The notes: generated from the letters alone by a model not told the origin. Counted from the first letter of the stretch, positions 1-12,429 are shown. The stretch is DNA of 64,000 nt from Cladocopium goreaui (GCA_947184155.2 CAMXCT020000257.1:124001-188000); one strand, 5' to 3'. Numbers and translations are program-made.

Positions 1-81
1 GCCTGGACTTAGCGTGCCGGCTTGCAGAAACCCCAAGGGATCATTTGACGTAGTGTGCAACTGATCAGAACTCTTAAGTGA
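1..81 (+). repeat. 3' end of the 5' LTR (copia)
   Basis: It matches 6,514-6,594 at about 94%. Both end in ACTCTTAAGTGA. Just inside, at about 84-110, lies an imperfect hairpin GGTAGG..CCTACC where a primer-binding site or leader structure is expected. Confidence 0.8.
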
Positions 82-124
82 TTTGGTAGGCGGAGCCTTA
101 AGCTCCTACCTTTCTGTTTCCGCC

Positions 125-805
125 ATGGCGCCCGGATCTGGTGACATGGCTGAGACCCAGACAAAGGACAACTTCATTCCTAGGCTTGACAACACGACCT
201 CTGGATACAAGGAATGGCCAAACGTATTCAACTATATGCCCGAAGAGTGGCCATCCAAAAGAGGGAGTCTGAAATTGAAATCTCAGTGCTGTCCACCTTA
301 ACTGGTGCGTCCTGGAGGCAATGCGAAGACCTCGAGGTGAAAGATCTGGAAACTGCAGACGGCTTAGGCCGTATCCTGGATGGATAGGCTGGATGCGCAA
401 TGGCAATACGAAGCCTTCGAGACGTATTTCTACAAGACCTACAGAGCAATGAACCAGACAATGCTGGACTCAGTCTGGCCAAGCCCTTCGAAAGCTTTCA
501 CAAAATCACTCCCTGACGAAGTTGCTGGATGGTTGCTGATGCGAAGTGCTGGATTGACCAAAGAGCAGACCCTACTGATTCAAATAACTGTTGGTACAGA
601 AACAGCTGTCGGGAAGGTGGAAAAAGCGCTATATCTGACCTTGGGACAAAACGAAAAGGTTTCCTCTCCTGCAAAGTTCAACCATATGCGTGGCCGATGG
701 ACGTCCAACCGTGCTCACTTTGCTGATGATGAGGCATGCTATGAGAATGAAGACGCGTACAACGATGATGAATATACCCTGCCTACGATGGTGATGGTAA
801 CATGA
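125..805 (+). pseudogene. copia gag-like region, frameshifted
   Basis: An ATG at 125 opens a short frame to 301 that contains RLDNTTSGYKEW. Homology-like sequence resumes in another frame at about 380 with MDRLDAQWQYEAFETYFYKT and DEVAGWLLMRSAGLTKEQ. This resembles the helical capsid-type N-terminus seen in dinoflagellate copia polyproteins. At least one frameshift separates the two parts, so no intact Gag can be made. A basic, Lys/Gly-rich stretch (about 1,040-1,170) follows before the zinc knuckle. Confidence 0.6.
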
Positions 806-1175
806 TGGAATACCATGGTGATGGCGCGTACATACTGGCAAGATGATGAGTCGGATGTGCAATCTACATAGTATGGTTCCACAATAGCTGATGACATGCC
901 CAGCTCCGATGCCGTCTTCGACACTGAGGAGTTCGATCGGTCTATGCTGCCTATGCCGACAGCAAGCGTCAGCTGAACCAGTTGCGCGTGAGCCGTGGAT
1001 TCTTCCCTGTGGTCGCTTCAACCGATGGTGTCCAACGTCTTGATTCGCCATCAAGATCCGGAAGTTCCAAAGGGAAGTCCAAAGGTAAGGGTAAGGGAAA
1101 GAAAGGATCAAAACGTTCAAAAGGTCCCAGTTCCCCCAAAAAGGGTGTGTCAAGCATAAAGAAAGGGGTGAACAT

Positions 1176-2655
1176 ATGTCCTCAATGGCGTGCCTGCGAT
1201 GCAATATGTTTGGCCACATGGCTGCCAACTGTCCCACCAAGAGCTCTGGCAACTCTCCTGGCAAGAAGCGTCCTGCAGACTGCTCCGACAACATGCAGAA
1301 CTTTGTCGGGATGGCCCAGCACCTGATCTCCGATGCCAATAATAATGACCCTGATGCCTGCATTCAAGATGGTGGTGCGTCGACGTTTTTGGCTGGATCT
1401 GAGTATGTGCTGCGATACCTTAAGTGGTTAGAGCTGCTTGGTATGGATGTTGAACACCTCCATTTCAAACGTTGTCACAAAAGTTTCAAGTTTGGAGGTG
1501 ATGGTGAAAGTGTCAGTCGCTGGGTGGTCCAACTGCCTGCAAAACTTGGTGCCAAGGTTGCTCGCATTCAGTGCTTTGTGATTTTTCGGTGCCACTCCCA
1601 TGCTGCTTGGTCGCCCAATTCTGGAAATGTTGAATGCTGTGGTTGACTTTGGTGGCAAGCGAATGCATCTTTTGGGTGGTGATTGGCAAGAAATCCGCAG
1701 TGGCAAAGGCGGCGCAATGCTTCTGAAACTGGCTGATGGAGTCACACAAGACTCCCAACTCACCGAGGTACAACTTGACCTCATCAGTGAAGACGACGAC
1801 CATGATCAGGTCGAGACACTGTCCAGTTCCTTGAAAGACTTGCATGCCGAGAACCGCTTTGCCCAAATGACTGATGTGGTCCGAGAGCTCATGCAGCCCG
1901 ATGCCACAAACCCAACATGAGTGACACAGCCTTCCAAGCCAAAGATGATGATTTCCCTGAAGCAGTTCCTTTGCCGGAACATGATGTGATGAAGCTTGAA
2001 AACATATGCAATCAACAAAGTGCTGAAGTGCGTAATCAAGTTTCAGGTATGGTTCACATGGCCCGTGACGGAGCTCGTGACAAAGCACCCCTTTTTTGGG
2101 AAGTTTACGTTGGAGACGTTGGAGAGGGTCGCCTTTCGACCGAAGTTTGCAAAACTTAGTGCTCATGTTGAACGTTTTGGTCTGAATGAGGGCTGGGATT
2201 CTTCACTTTGCACACACACCGCAGCGCATTTCTCCAAAAGATTGACTCTGATGAACCTGTTGAGATTTTCATGTCCCCAAAGTGTACGTGGTGGAGCCCC
2301 ATGCAGAACATCAACATCAAGTGTGCTGCAGATGCCGCTGATCTGGAAGAACGCCGTGAAATCGACCACGGAACCCATTTGTCCATCTGATGCAAAGCCT
2401 ACTGGAAGCAAGTGCGAGCTGGCCGACACGCTCACATTGAGCACCCTGAGAAAAGTCGTGCTTGGAAAACAAGAGCGTTTTCAACTCTTCCTGGGTATGC
2501 TGCTCTGTTTGATCAATGCGAGTATGGTGCCACAACAATCAACAATGATGGCTTTTCCGAGCCAATCAAGAAGTCCACACGAATCCAAACCGCCAAGAAT
2601 GCAACGTTCAATCTCATGAGTCGCTGATCACACCCACTGTCCACTTGAAGGTTCC
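1176..2655 (+). pseudogene. copia zinc knuckle, protease and pre-integrase region
   Basis: At 1,191-1,233 the frame reads C-LR-C-NMFG-H-MAAN-C, a perfect CX2CX4HX4C retroviral zinc knuckle that binds RNA in Gag. About 45 residues on is QDGGASTFLAGS, which matches the catalytic D-[ST]-G-A site of aspartic proteases with Gly in place of Ser/Thr. Frames then switch around 1,600, 1,917 and 1,996, so the protease and the linker to integrase are broken. The unusual DGGA may be a real variant or decay. Confidence 0.7.
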
Positions 2656-4073
2656 ATGCCTGGTGGCGGACAACGATGCAGAGAAGCCGAAAACTATGGC
2701 GTAAGTTTGGCAAAGTATCTGGCCAAAGCGGTCATGCACGAAGAGGATCTCACTCAGCAAATCTATGCGGTGGATGATGTCGAGACGGAAGCCATTGAGT
2801 CCTTGAACTGCCCTCATTGCCAGAACTACGGCATCAAGAAAGGTGTGTCTCCTGCCTCAGTTGACAGAGCTGAGAACTTCAATCAAGTCATTCAAGCTGA
2901 TGTCATGTGGATTGAGTTGGACAAGAAGAAATGTGTGGCTATCTTATCTATGGTTGATGAGTGTACTCGACACATGGCTGCCTGCATTGTGTCTGATGAG
3001 AAGTCCCCATCTTTTATCAAAGAATTAGAACGTTCCCCGGTTAGGTTCCATGGTCCTATGCAACAACTGAAAATTGATGAATATGCTGGTTGGGGATCCG
3101 ATGCGTTTGCAACATGGGCAGAAAACCTCGACATTGAGCTCAAGATCTCACCTGGCCAAGTTCACACACGAACCAGTGTTGTCGAGCGACACCATCAACT
3201 TTTGAGGCGTGCAGTCCAAAGCTACATGGACGACAATGAGATCTCAGGTGTTGAAGCCGTGCATGAAGCTCTGACGTGGGCGGTTCCTTCCCTGAACGGG
3301 CACACGTTTGTGAATGGCTTCACTCCCACACAACTTGCAATGGGAGGGCAACCAGCAATCCCAGGCCTGATGCCCGAAGAGCGCACAAAGCCTCCACAAC
3401 TCTCTGAAGGCCAACACCTGCAGGAGATCCTTGAGTGTAGATCTCAAGCTCAACAAGCGTGTGCCAAAGCCGGTGCTGATGTCAGGTTGGGAAGAGACAT
3501 GCTGCAGCAGTATCGAGGTCAAGATGGCTGGTGAACGGTGTCTATACTGGCGCGAAGCCACTGACAAGTTCCACGCAATCAAGTGGAAGGGTCCTGCAGT
3601 TGTGGCTGCTGTTCCAACTTGGCCCCGACACTGGAAATGTCGACACCTACTGGCTTGCTCATGGAACTGTGCTGATCCGAGCTGGAAAACACCATGTGAA
3701 ACGTTTGGTTGATGCAGAAGGCGGAACAGCCTCTCCACTTGAAGCCATGCGTGAGGTGCGCCAAAGACGCGTCGTCCGAATGATTGACCTCCACAAGACT
3801 AACAAAAGACCCTTCGATGAGTTGGATGAGGATGACGCAGATCTTGACTTAGATGTCAAGAATCGAAAGCATGTTGAACCACCACATCAACTACAGCTCC
3901 ATGGTCCAGCTCAGCAAGAACATCCTGAACCAGTTGCGAATGATGCTGCAACTGAACCTGATGTTGAAGTTTTTGACCGCCCAGCCGATGCTGATGAGTT
4001 CCAAGATGCGATTGAGCAAATGGGCCGTCAAATTGATCAACTTGAAAGACCTCCTGACTCTCCATTCTCCTAG
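2656..4073 (+). pseudogene. copia integrase (rve core and C-terminal domain), frameshifted
   Basis: One frame of 292 residues holds the zinc-binding tail CPHCQNYG, then the DDE core: QADVMWIEL (first Asp), KIDEYAGW (second Asp), VVERHHQLLRRAV (Glu). Spacing fits a D,D-35-E integrase that joins cDNA to the chromosome. The frame stops at 3,534. The C-terminal SH3-like part continues in other frames: YWREATDKFHAIKWKGPAVV at about 3,543 and HGTVLIRAGKHHVKRLVD at about 3,660-3,713. It is followed by an acidic linker (FDELDEDDADLDLD). Confidence 0.8.
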
Positions 4074-4440
4074 GCTCCAACAACTCCTGCTGAAACTGTG
4101 ATTGGAGAGAATGACGAGCCCAATACCAATGCCAATAACGACAACGATGATGCCAATGCAAACACCACTGCAACTCTGCCAGCCAACATGCCAGCAGATC
4201 TGGATCTGGCCCCTGTGCCACCCAGTGATGATGAATCAAACGAAGATGAGATTGGTGGTCCCTCCGCGGCAGTTAACACTTTGCCTGCCGACGGCGGGGA
4301 AATTCCGCGCGAGGTGGGTGGCAGCCAGTCACTCACCGGATGCAGCCGTCCATAAGATGCAGCAGTTCACACTTGGCCTGCTAGCTCTGATGATGCCTTC
4401 AGACGCAGACGGCGTCGAACAGATGCTCACTGGTGAAAAC
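4074..4440 (+). pseudogene. Acidic Asn-rich linker; RT palm missing
   Basis: The stretch encodes NDEPNTNANNDNDDANAN and PPSDDESNEDEIGG, a low-complexity acidic linker between integrase and RT. The RT fingers and palm, including YVDD, are absent before the thumb-like sequence begins at about 4,440. An internal deletion is the simplest reading. Confidence 0.5.
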
Positions 4441-5270
4441 ATCCTATGGTTACCAACTTGGACAGCCTGAATGCTTCAGCAAGATCAAGCCCATCACCAT
4501 TGACCCAAAGCGTCGTGGCATTGCGATGGCTTCCCAGAACGAGATCAGCGCCTTGCCTGCAATGGCCAAGTACACAGACGTCACCGCAACTTAGTGCCAC
4601 AGTGACTCTCCTTAGTGGTCAAATCACAGCTGGAGCAACAGAAGACTTGCGTGATGCAAACAAAGCCTTGAAGTTTGCCAAGATGAACAATGATGTTGGA
4701 TTCCACTTTCGTCCGCTGGGTCAAATTTCAGATATGGTTTTGGTTGCAATGACCGACGCCTCATGGGGAATCCTGGATACCTTAAGAGATTTTAGATGGT
4801 CAAGCTACCAACTACATCATTTTGGATCGGTGAAGTTTTCGTTTGCCCCGCATCTCCAGAAGCTCATTGAATGCAGAGTGCGATGGACAGTTTGGAATAC
4901 ACCCGTACGTTAATTCAAGGTTGCCTGAATGCTGACTATACTTTGCAATCCCCAGGCGAGTGGGTGATCAACAAAACTGCTCTTTTTGTGAATGCCAAAG
5001 CCTTGTACGATTCAATTCGTGCTGAAGCTCCCCAACTCTCTGGTGACAAAAGAAACAAAATTGAAGTGATGATTGTGAAGGAAAAGATGCAAGTGTGCCA
5101 AACCTTGCTGCGATGGGTTTTAAGTGAGGCACAATATGCTGATGGAATGACAAAACCATCCGCAAGACAGTTGCTCACAGACCGCCTTCGAACACACATG
5201 TTCAAACTGCAAGCAGGTGAAAGTTTCATAGCTGCCAAGAAGAAGACGCAGCAACAACATGAAGCCAATG
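4440..5270 (+). pseudogene. copia RT thumb and RNase H remnant
   Basis: Translated pieces read GYQLGQPECFSKIKPITIDP, then LSATVTLLSGQITAGATEDL and ANKALKFAKMNNDVGFHFRP, typical of the copia RT-RNase H junction. VLVAMTDASWG (about 4,738) marks the RNase H start with its first catalytic Asp. NAKALYDSIRAEAP and LLRWVLSEAQYADGMTKPSA (about 4,990-5,160) are the later RNase H motifs. The segment needs frame changes near 4,870 and elsewhere. It should remove RNA from the RNA:DNA hybrid in an intact element; here it is dead. Confidence 0.75.
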
Positions 5271-5339
5271 CCGCTAGCTTGCCCGCGAGCAACGTATATA
5301 GGTGGTTTAGCCCATTTTGTTTTCATTTCACAGATCATG

Positions 5340-5938
5340 CCTGTCACCGCGACCTCCATGGATGATGCTTCGGAAGTTTTCGAGATGCTGCGATTTTTGG
5401 TGACTATGTTGGTTTCCTTTTTCACTGGATGTTTTTGCATGTGGATGTTCATGGACTACCCCAACATCCTCAACCGTGCTGAGCCGAAGCGTCGAACGAC
5501 GCGGCCAAGAAGCTCAATGTGAAATCACCTATGAGGAGATGAGTCACATGCAACATGCCCTTCACTGCGAGAAGGAAGACATGCAAAGAGCCATCGAAAG
5601 CTATAAGCGTGAACTGGAAACTCTGAAGAGCTATGCCCAAGTGATGAAGGATGCAAGCGAGACTGACAAGCAAGATGCAGAAAGGTTTCATGCAGATCTC
5701 AAGAAGGCCACACTGGAGTTGGAAGAGAACGAGCTCCCCCTTATCGAAAGCAAAGAACGATGTGATGAACTGGAACGAAAACTATGAGCTGCAGGATTCT
5801 CTGGATCGGGCCAATGCGGCCAACAACAACATGAATGAGTGGTACCACCACGACCTGGAGTTCGACTCCGAGGTCTACGCTATTCGTCAAGCCACCAAGT
5901 TCTACCTGTTCAACGACTGTGAGACTGTGAGTTGTTGA
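5340..5938 (+). pseudogene. Extra ORF downstream of pol: membrane segment plus coiled coil
   Basis: An ATG at 5,340 starts a frame with a strong hydrophobic stretch (MLRFLVTMLVSFFTGCFCMW) followed by a basic patch (KRRTTRPR), ending at 5,522. From about 5,476 a different frame gives a highly charged heptad-like segment (EKEDMQRAIESYKRELETL ... DLKKATLELEENELPLIESK) to 5,787, and a third frame continues LQDSLDRANAANNNMNEWYH to 5,938. One ancestral protein with a transmembrane helix and a long coiled coil, now frameshifted, is the best fit. Its place between RNase H and the 3' LTR is where env-like ORFs sit in some LTR elements. No fusion function can be claimed. Confidence 0.55.
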
Positions 5939-6049
5939 TGCGTGCAAGACTCATTGTCATGCACAGGTGCTCAACTTGCGTGGATCGCAGACTCCGTGAA
6001 AACTCTGAGCTGGATCATTTCCAACAAGGATGCAAGTGATGGCCGACAG

Positions 6050-6594
6050 GTTCTTAAGTGAACCGCCTCTGGTTTTCAATGTCTACGTTTGCGAAATACA
6101 GTTTTGTCATACATATGCTGGGCGGACTGGAATTTTCCCGCTATACAATACAATGCAATGCAATGTGTGCCAGGTGGACTGGAGTTTTCCCACCTGACGA
6201 ATTTAATTTTTCATACAACAGGTAGACTGGAATTTTCCTACCTGACGGATGCAATGTGCTGAAGGCAGACTGAAATCTCCTGCCAAATGAAGTAATGGCT
6301 GCCGGTGAAACAATGGCCAGTTTTCGGCCAAAACAACTTTCCCCGATGTGAATTTGACGCCGTCAACTTAGGTGTTGATACTACATGCTGGGATGACACA
6401 CACAAATCGAGAAGCCACTGCCCAGGTCAGTTCACTACATGCTTCAAGCGCCGACGCTGCTTGGATCATATCGCCCTAAAAGGGCCCTTGAGCCTCGCCC
6501 GTGCGAAAACAGATGCCTAGACTTAGCGTGCTGGATTGTAGAAACCCCAAGGGATCATTTGACTTAGTGTGCAACTGATCAGAACTCTTAAGTG
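6050..6594 (+). repeat. 3' LTR region (copia); left edge uncertain
   Basis: The right end is fixed by its match to bases 1-81. The left edge cannot be placed because the 5' LTR is truncated. CTTAAGTGA occurs both at about 6,052 and at the LTR end. The interval holds four tandem hairpins (6,121-6,284). Confidence 0.5.
6121..6284 (+). other. Four tandem stem-loops with a constant loop and covarying stems
   Basis: Units start about every 45-49 bases. Stems: GCGG/CCGC (6,122-6,141), CAGGTGG/CCACCTG (6,171-6,196), CAGGTAG/CTACCTG (6,219-6,244), GGCAG/CTGCC (6,264-6,284). The loop is ACTGGAATTTTC in units 1 and 3, with one change in unit 2 and slight change in unit 4. Stem bases differ but pairing is kept, which argues for RNA or single-strand DNA structure. 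Confidence 0.75.
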
Positions 6595-7400
6595 AGTTCT
6601 TCAGAGTTACAGTAGTTTGAACGCTGTGGCGTCCGCAAAGCATCCTCTGAACGGTTGATTCACATGTTCTCAATGCCTTCGCGGGCACAATGGTCAAATG
6701 TCCCACCAGCTAGAGAGTAGTCGATGGGGGTTGGAGGAGGATGTGCTGAAGCCACCGAAAAAGACAAGCTGCATCACCAAGCTTGGCCACATCAGGATCC
6801 TCAGCTTTGCTCCAACACTTTCACCGGGTGCTACCAGATTTTGTCAAAAAAAGAGTAATTTTGCATGCGCAATGCGACATCAAGAACTCGTCCACTTCAC
6901 TGCATCAGTCTGTGCGTACTTATGCGGCCCAGGCTCCAGTCCTTGACGTTCTGGCAGAAGGTGGTGTCCTGCATGGTTTTCTGCCATGTGGTGGTGTAAA
7001 GGTGGGATGATGCGAGAGACCGGGACACCCTTTTTCTGCACAAACTGAAGCTCCACTGGTTACATTCAAAACGTGCAGTACAACAATGCATTATATATAA
7101 ATACTATATCAAATCTACTGTATATATAATATTATATATACAGATGTGAAATTGTGAAAGCACAGATTCAATCGGATCTGTTCCAACGTTTCAAGTATGC
7201 TTTCTGCTTTCCGCCTCAGAGCCCTGGGGCTTCATCTTCAAATGGTAGATCAGCTTGCAGCCTCACAACTGAAAGTGACCTATGCGCAGAAAAATATAGA
7301 AAAATGATGTAGTTGCTTGGGTATGCTTGAAGGGCAGATTAGTTGGCATCAAACTTTCACTACAGGACAGGCACATAGGTTTATAAGATCCGAAGTCTCT
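6595..7400. other. Intergenic, no gene seen
   Basis: Beyond the LTR no convincing coding signal or RNA gene is visible. A short TA-rich microsatellite lies at 7,090-7,140. Confidence 0.5.
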
Positions 7401-7404
7401 AGGA

Positions 7405-8040
7405 TGAAGGTTTTTCAAAATAATTATTTTTATGATTTTGATACGTTTCAGATATGATTTGTTGTTATGATTTGTTTATGGCTTGGTTTTGCTGTTATGA
7501 TTTTGATATGGTTTCAGTTATGATTTTGATATGGTTTCAGTTATGTTTTTTGTTGTGGGTCAAACTTGTGATTTGAAGCCAACCCATCGGAACCATATCC
7601 AAAAAAATATTCAAAAATCGTATCAAAACCATATCAATATCGTATCAAAATCAAATCAAAACCACGAAAACCTGCGAAAAATCGACCAAAAACCTGTCCC
7701 TGGGCTGTGTCTGTTTCTTTTTTTGAAGCCAACTCACTGGAACCACATCAAAACCGTATCAAAATCAAATATCAGAAACGACCAAAAACGTATCAAAACC
7801 ATATCAAAATCATACGGACACCATAAAAACACTTGAAAACTCGACCAAAAACCTGTCCCTGGGCTGTTTCTGTTTCTTTGTTTGAAGCCAACTCACTGGA
7901 ACCATATCAAAACCGTATCAAAATCATATCAAAATCGTAACAAAACCCATATCGAAATAACCCCAAATTCAAAGCATATCAAATTCATATCGTCAAATCG
8001 TATCCAAAACCATATTAAAATCGTAAAAAAATATTTCCTG
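7405..8040. repeat. Degenerate AT-rich tandem repeat
   Basis: The stretch is built from variants of AAACCATATCAAAATCGTATC and, at its left end, the complementary GATTTTGATATGGTTTCAG. A block beginning CCTGTCCCTGGGCTGTGTCTG and running into 'TTTGAAGCCAACTCACTGG' occurs twice (about 7,695 and 7,850). The opposite orientations at the two ends make this a loose inverted arrangement. Confidence 0.7.
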
Positions 8041-8289
8041 AATTCAGCATCCTAGAGGGATTCCGGGCTTATAAACATAGGTCATATCCTTGCTGCGTTG
8101 TGTTGCTTTGATACTTGCTCAATCTTGCTCATGTATTTGCACTTAAATGACTTTGATTCTTTGATGTACATTTCAAATGTAGATCAGGTGGATATCTACA
8201 TTGATGCAACGTCTACATTCTACATGACTTTGCATACAGCACATTACCTTTCACTACAGTACGCGACTGGAAGAGCATCCTTCTGGATC

Positions 8290-11200
8290 CCGCCTTTTCG
8301 GTCAAGGTAGAAGAAGACCAGGAAAACTAAGTAGGTCCAGCCCTCACCGCATGCTACAAAGAACATCAAAGATCTCCGTATTGAATATATCCTCATGCCT
8401 GGCCAATAATACAGAACAAGCTTGCTTTTCCATCCCAAACCAGTTCACGGCGGCCAGGGCCTATGCATGATTGAAAAAATCAAGGCATGCAAGTCCACCA
8501 AAAAGCCACGGCATGCAGAACTTCTCAGGAATTGACGAGACTGGAGAAGCCCGCAATCATCACGCCCCTGTGAATGGGCAATGCTCAGCAACAACCACAC
8601 AGAAGGGGGGAAGCATCTTTGAACAAAAATCGGCATTGCATGCAAGATTCGTATTGCCAGCATCGCTCAGAGTAAAGCCGGCGACTCTCTCGATCCTTGT
8701 GGGCGAAAACAGCGAAGTTTCTTCTTGCACTCATTCCATCCACAGTATCTGGTTTGCTTGGCAACCAGGTCACGGCAGGAAACTTTTAGCAGGTTTAAGC
8801 TGAAAATGTTCAAGTTTGTCTAGGGAAGCAAAGGCACGTGTATTGTTTGGCACCCACCAATGCGTAGTTGATGAAACCCGCAAGTCCTGACTCCAGTATG
8901 CGTTTCTCTCATGTTGGTTTCACGCTGGAATGCAAAAATGCGGAGCCTGTCAATGTGAGGGAGCACAAAATGAAGCCATAGTAGATCACAAACCAGGTGC
9001 CATAGGATAGTGCCGCAGACTGAGCACACAAAATCTGCAGGCGCTCACATGCTCTGAGGATCCCATCGAACAAATCCAAGGTAATTATACTTTGTAATCC
9101 AGACTTCACAAGTGAAAGTATGTATATGTCATATACAAAAGTGTTTGTTAGATTTGTTGGTGTTTGTTGCTGGAATTGTGAGTTGTACAGCTAAAAGCAC
9201 CCTGATTAGGCAAATGAGGCGACTGTCGTCAAAACTCCTCCTCATTTAATTGGTATTTAATTGGTATTTAATTGGTATTAATTGGTTACATGAGAAGTGC
9301 CTTTGGAGTTGAGCTTCCGCAGCAAACAAGCAGCAAAATCACAATGATCAAAGATGGAGGGAAGCCATGGGAAGCCTAAAACTCCGTGTCAAAAACAGCA
9401 ACCCTTTTTGACTCCAGACATTGAGGTCCCCACGCAGTTGTAGCGTCGACGTTTCACGATAAAGTAATGGAACACTTCGCAAGCTCCGATTGTCCAACGC
9501 TCGCTCTGTCGGAACCACTCTGCAAACTCCTCCCCTTGCCGTGCAAAGCTCTTGCAAACAGTTCACTGACATCACGGTATCCAGGACACAAGTCATTAAG
9601 TTATTAAGTGTCTTTACTTCTATCTTACTACTCCTGGAAGGTCTGTCAAGCTATGACGAATCTCGCACATCTTCAAGACCTATTTCGACATTTTTCAACG
9701 CTTCTAGATGTCATGTTTCTACCCCAAGGTTCTACTACGCTTTTGAATGCTTTTGATGGCGATGAAATCCTCCCTTTGGAAGGCTCAGCTGCTCGGCTGC
9801 TCGGCTGCTCGACTGCTCAGCTTCCTACACTGGGAAGTTCCAGATGTTGGTCCAGAGATCACAGGCATGGGAATCATCAAGATCTCAATGCGCTTCCTTG
9901 GGCCACAATGGGCAACAAAAGACACTTCAAAACACTTCAAGAGATGCAAACCAGCACACATTTCAGAGTGTTTTTGTGAATTTCATCGTTCCACTCCTGG
10001 AAAAATTGTTGGTGATGCCAAGTTTACCTTTTCAGAAACCAAACACACCAAGGAACTTAACAAATGTAGCTGGTTGACTTCGTGTGCAATTTCTTGTGAG
10101 AGACTTTGACTCCATTGGTCAGAGTCAATGGAATAGTCTTGTCAGCAGAGTCACAGGGATACAGGCTTGACAGGATACAATGCAAATAAATTGCAAGCTC
10201 AAAGTGCCTTATGCCGTCTGAATGCGAGACAAGAATCTGCAGAGCTTGCATGCAGGTCAAGGTGTAGATGATGTCATCCATTTGATAGTGAGCATGGAAG
10301 AACCTGATTCATTGCTGTTGACACAAGACCGACAGAACTACGGCAAGTGGCGTGTTCAGGAAACCCACTCGTTCTAAGCATCCAGATGACCAGATGCATG
10401 TTTAGGAAACCTAAGCATTCTCAGCATTTCAGGCATTTCGGGATCCTAGATGCAACAAGTTTGATTTGAACAGCTAATGTTTTTCTTCCCTACTGCACTA
10501 ATCTTCCTGCTACACTGTAATTTTGATCAAGCAGTGCACAAAAGTGATGAAAACTGCGTCCTTCTTTGCAAACAAAGGATAGAAAATGATAGAAAGGGTA
10601 GACAAATATGCAAAAGCCACGTGTGCAGCTCTCGAAATCTCTCGAACCAGGTAGCTCGCCCTTGATGCAAAGATCCAATGAGAAGCTGAAAATCGACATG
10701 GTGTTGATGTTGAAAGGGATCAGAAAGCCCAGCATGTAGGCAGCACCTGAGGAATAATTCACCGCAGTGAGACTTGCTTTAAGTATCTTTAAGATTCTTT
10801 AAGATTCTTTATATAAGTATCTTTCACAATAAAACAGTGACAATCGATGGCGCTTGTGTTAAACAATGCTGTCATCGAACGACGATGTCTGTCTGTTCCA
10901 ATACCACTGCTTAGCAGAAGCAAATCAGAAGATCATATCACTTACATTCACTGGCCATGGAATTTACCATGCAATTGCGAAATCAAGCATAGCGAGGTGT
11001 CATGAAGAATATGAAGACGCGTTCTCTCCATGTCCCACAATGGATGCATAATACAGTATGCATATTGACGCATGTATAATTTTATTGCAGACAGAGCTCC
11101 GAGCTTTGAAATATACAGCCTGCCTTTAAGCTCTGGACGCATGATGCCAATGGTGCGCACATAGAATGGACGCTCGTTCAAGAAGTGGTTGTAGTACAAA

Positions 11201-12400
11201 GGTGCCTGTCACGACTGCGATAAGACTGTAGCTTGGAGCATTTTGGTCTTCTTGATCTGGAAAGAGACGATGCCACTCCCAGCAACAAATGTCAGTCTTC
11301 CCAGGTTGAACAAATTGCCGGCAAACTGGCCTGCCACACCACCTCCTTGGCTTTTGGGGAGGTTAGGAACTGGTAGCCGAGGTTCTCAAAATATCTTGGG
11401 GCAAAGATGGAGTCCTGCAAAGTGGCCACAATGAATGAATGAGGTGAAAGAAGGTCCAAACAAACAAGGTGGTTTGACGGTTCGACGTCACTCCGTATCA
11501 CAGCTGGTGGCGGTGGTGCAGCTGAGGTCCAAGTCACCGTACTCCTGAAAGGATTCGTACAAAGCAATCGGTGGCAGATCTCCAAGGCTTTCTCTGTTGA
11601 ATATCAATTCAGACGGTTCATAGGATGTGTACAGTATACTGCTGTCTTATGCTTGCACCAAGATTGAACTCAAGACCACGGCCCCAGTTTTTGAAGGTGC
11701 CATTCTGAACCTGGCCCAGTATGTTCAATCCTCGAGCCGCGTCACAGCAGCTCGCATCCTAAGAAAGAAAAAACAATGACGAATGTCATGTACAACAAAA
11801 TCAAACTTACAGGTCAAGCATATTGACAAGCTCCAAACAAATGAATGTGCTTTCACCGCCAACATGCTGCTGCAGGTCTACAAAAACTTGAACAAACTCT
11901 GTACACGACGACAAGTGTCGTGTAGTTGGCATTGGAACACTTGCCACGGATCTCACGGCCCCCTGCCCACTGCTTTGGGTGCTTGGTCACCTGAGCGAAT
12001 GTGACATGTGAATGTGACTGCAATGATGTGCAGCTGCAAAGCATCAGCTCTAACCTTTGTTCATCCAAGTAGCATGGAAACGCTTGAAGGACCTCCCATA
12101 CCTCAACAGTAAAAATCACAGAAGTGAAGCTAAACGGAGGAAAAATCGTCAACTGGTCTTTTTTGCAAAAGGACACTTTTTTGTGAGCATCCATAAGCTA
12201 ACCTCCAATCCACAATTCGAACGCACATTGGCGATGGAGAGTGTGGACAAATCCTTGCGAAACGCACAAAGCCACAAAGATCCACAAAGCCTTTCCGCAT
12301 CCGCCCCAAAGCCGTGCAGTCAAGGCGCCGCTCCTTCAACCGCGCGGCCTTTTCGGCTACATCCGGAGTTCCCTCTTCCAGGCCTCGGAGAGGCGTGGTT
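8290..12400 (-). CDS. Exons of a multi-pass membrane protein, 3' part (unidentified)
   Basis: Minus-strand peptides with hydrophobic, non-repetitive composition appear in short islands separated by AT-rich DNA. In gene order: about 12,245-12,395 (EEGTPDVAEKAARLKERRLD), 11,915-12,005 (VTKHPKQWAGGREIRGK), 11,645-11,760 (NILGQVQNGTFKNWGRGLEF), 11,475-11,580 (GDLPPIALYESFQEYGDLDL), 11,230-11,350 (GGGVAGQFAGNLFNLGRLTF), 11,085-11,200 (PLYYNHFLNERPFYVRTIGI), 10,655-10,770 (YMLGFLIPFNINTMSIFSFS), 8,935-9,035 (YGTWFVIYYGFILCSLTLTG), 8,655-8,760 (MSARRNFAVFAHKDRESRR), 8,300-8,400 (SLMFFVACGEGWTYLVFLVF). Several have AG/GT-like edges. The family is not recognised; exon edges are approximate. Confidence 0.45.
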
Positions 12401-12429
12401 CGATGTTCCGTTTGTGTCAATGGCAAATC

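Larger units (their letters stand above)
1..6594 (+). mobile_element. Degenerate Ty1/copia LTR retrotransposon
   Basis: The first 81 bases recur at 6,514-6,594 with about five mismatches, so these are the 3' ends of two LTRs; the 5' LTR is cut by the window edge. Between them, in copia order, are gag-like sequence, a CCHC zinc knuckle, a D-G-G-A protease site, an integrase core, an RNase H tail and an extra ORF. Integrase before RT/RNase H is the copia order. Reading frames change many times, and the RT palm with its YVDD box is not found. The copy is therefore dead and can move only with help from another element. The LTR mismatches suggest moderate age. Confidence 0.85.
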
